Shown piece by piece: positions 63,718-64,000 of a DNA stretch of 64,000 nt. Origin of the DNA: Bradyrhizobium sp. Ash2021 (GTDB lineage Bacteria; Pseudomonadota; Alphaproteobacteria; Rhizobiales; Xanthobacteraceae); contig NZ_CP100604.1 in the NCBI RefSeq assembly GCF_031202265.1, positions 8,290,501 to 8,354,500 of the forward strand. The letters are read 5' to 3'. Made by a program: the position numbers and the translations under genes. The notes below the pieces were generated by a model. That model did no database searches. It worked only from the letters and a program-made list of their open reading frames with translations, and was not told where the DNA came from. The first letter of the stretch is position 1. Each line of letters opens with the position of its first letter.

Positions 63718-64000
63718 TCAGGTCAGGATTCGAGGAGGATGATCTGGAGGGTCGCCGATGAGGCCGTCGGCGACAACGTCGACGATCGCGAAGGACAGCC
63801 TGCGGGTCTGGAAAGACACCTGGATACCGCTGGTCGGCGACGGCTCGGCCTGAGCGATCGTCAGCATGCACATGGCGACCAGGGGGCAATCCTGGCAGCC
63901 ATTGTTCTTCTGTTCGTCGTTCTTCTGTTCGTCCGGACAACACTGCATGTCCCCGGACATGGCAGCCATATCGCCCATCTTGCCAACAGACAGCCGCTCT
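63718..64000 (-). CDS. Partial Cys/Met-rich hypothetical protein at window edge
   Basis: The frame is open to the end of the window (ERLSVGKMGDMAAMSGDM..), so the start is probably outside. The visible part has CCPDEQ, then CQDCPLVAMCML, with several Cys and Met residues, and a C-terminal LIGDPPDHPPRILT. Its position upstream of the FixH-like and cusBA genes and its soft-metal residues suggest a metal-sensing or carrying role. No family is named. An internal Met at 63978 could also serve as a start. Confidence 0.6.
   Translation of the reverse strand, partial: ERLSVGKMGDMAAMSGDMQCCPDEQKNDEQKNNGCQDCPLVAMCMLTIAQAEPSPTSGIQVSFQTRRLSFAIVDVVADGLIGDPPDHPPRILT

Overview
The window is chromosomal DNA from an alphaproteobacterium of the Bradyrhizobium/Nitrobacteraceae type. 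Evidence: uniformly high GC with long antisense shadow ORFs; typical families (GapR/DUF2312, DUF1244, DUF1036, DUF882, DUF465, three-subunit proton-translocating transhydrogenase, aa3-oxidase subunit IV, purEK, pal-cpoB-tilS-ftsH); an S21 with a long basic tail; and dispersed palindromic repeats of the kind scattered through Bradyrhizobium genomes. The genus is inferred by eye, not by a database search. No rRNA, tRNA, CRISPR array, prophage or intact IS element was recognised.

Layout. 1-1.2 kb: no convincing gene, only repeat-like sequence. 1.2-4.5 kb: a sugar-type ABC importer (binding protein and two permeases, no ATPase), tail to tail with 4.6-9.1 kb, a glpD plus polyamine-type ABC operon (ATPase and two permeases, no binding protein). 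9.1-16.1 kb: signalling and small proteins (PAS-GGDEF-EAL, L-2-hydroxyglutarate oxidase, two DUF465 proteins, a receiver protein, a diguanylate cyclase whose tail lies in a repeat). 16.2-26.7 kb: housekeeping (purE, purK, aquaporin, S21, TPR lipoprotein, cupin, Ca2+/H+ antiporter, hydrolase, pntAA-pntAB-pntB, oxidase subunit IV). 26.8-27.5 kb: a Doc-type toxin with an AbrB/MazE-type antitoxin and a perfect palindromic operator. 27.5-43.8 kb: pepF, a sigma-54 activator, L,D-transpeptidase, DUF882 protein, adenylate cyclase, gapR, pyruvate kinase, OsmC, TetR and a large membrane protein. 43.8-50.3 kb: a decayed binding-protein fragment, small conserved genes, then ftsH, tilS, cpoB and pal.

50.5 kb to the end is accessory and looks like a heavy-metal/stress island. 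It has a FeeM-type N-acyl synthase, a decayed 3' piece of a cusA-like gene, several very small secreted proteins, two paralogous SigF-like ECF sigma factors (one with its NrsF/DUF1109 anti-sigma partner) and a Cu/Ag-type RND efflux operon. That operon reads: partial Cys-rich ORF, FixH-like gene, truncated tolC fragment, cusB, cusA, cusC-like gene.

The most interesting signal is in 53.5-56 kb. Two small secreted-protein genes each have an exact GTAACC-N16-CGAA promoter, the form I recall for Caulobacter SigF. Each promoter is followed by a related 5'-leader hairpin with a CATGA loop. With the sigma factors, NrsF, a Met/His/Asp-rich repeat protein and the YQGGPK-motif peptides, this looks like a compact sigma-F-type metal or redox stress regulon whose secreted products are uncharacterised.
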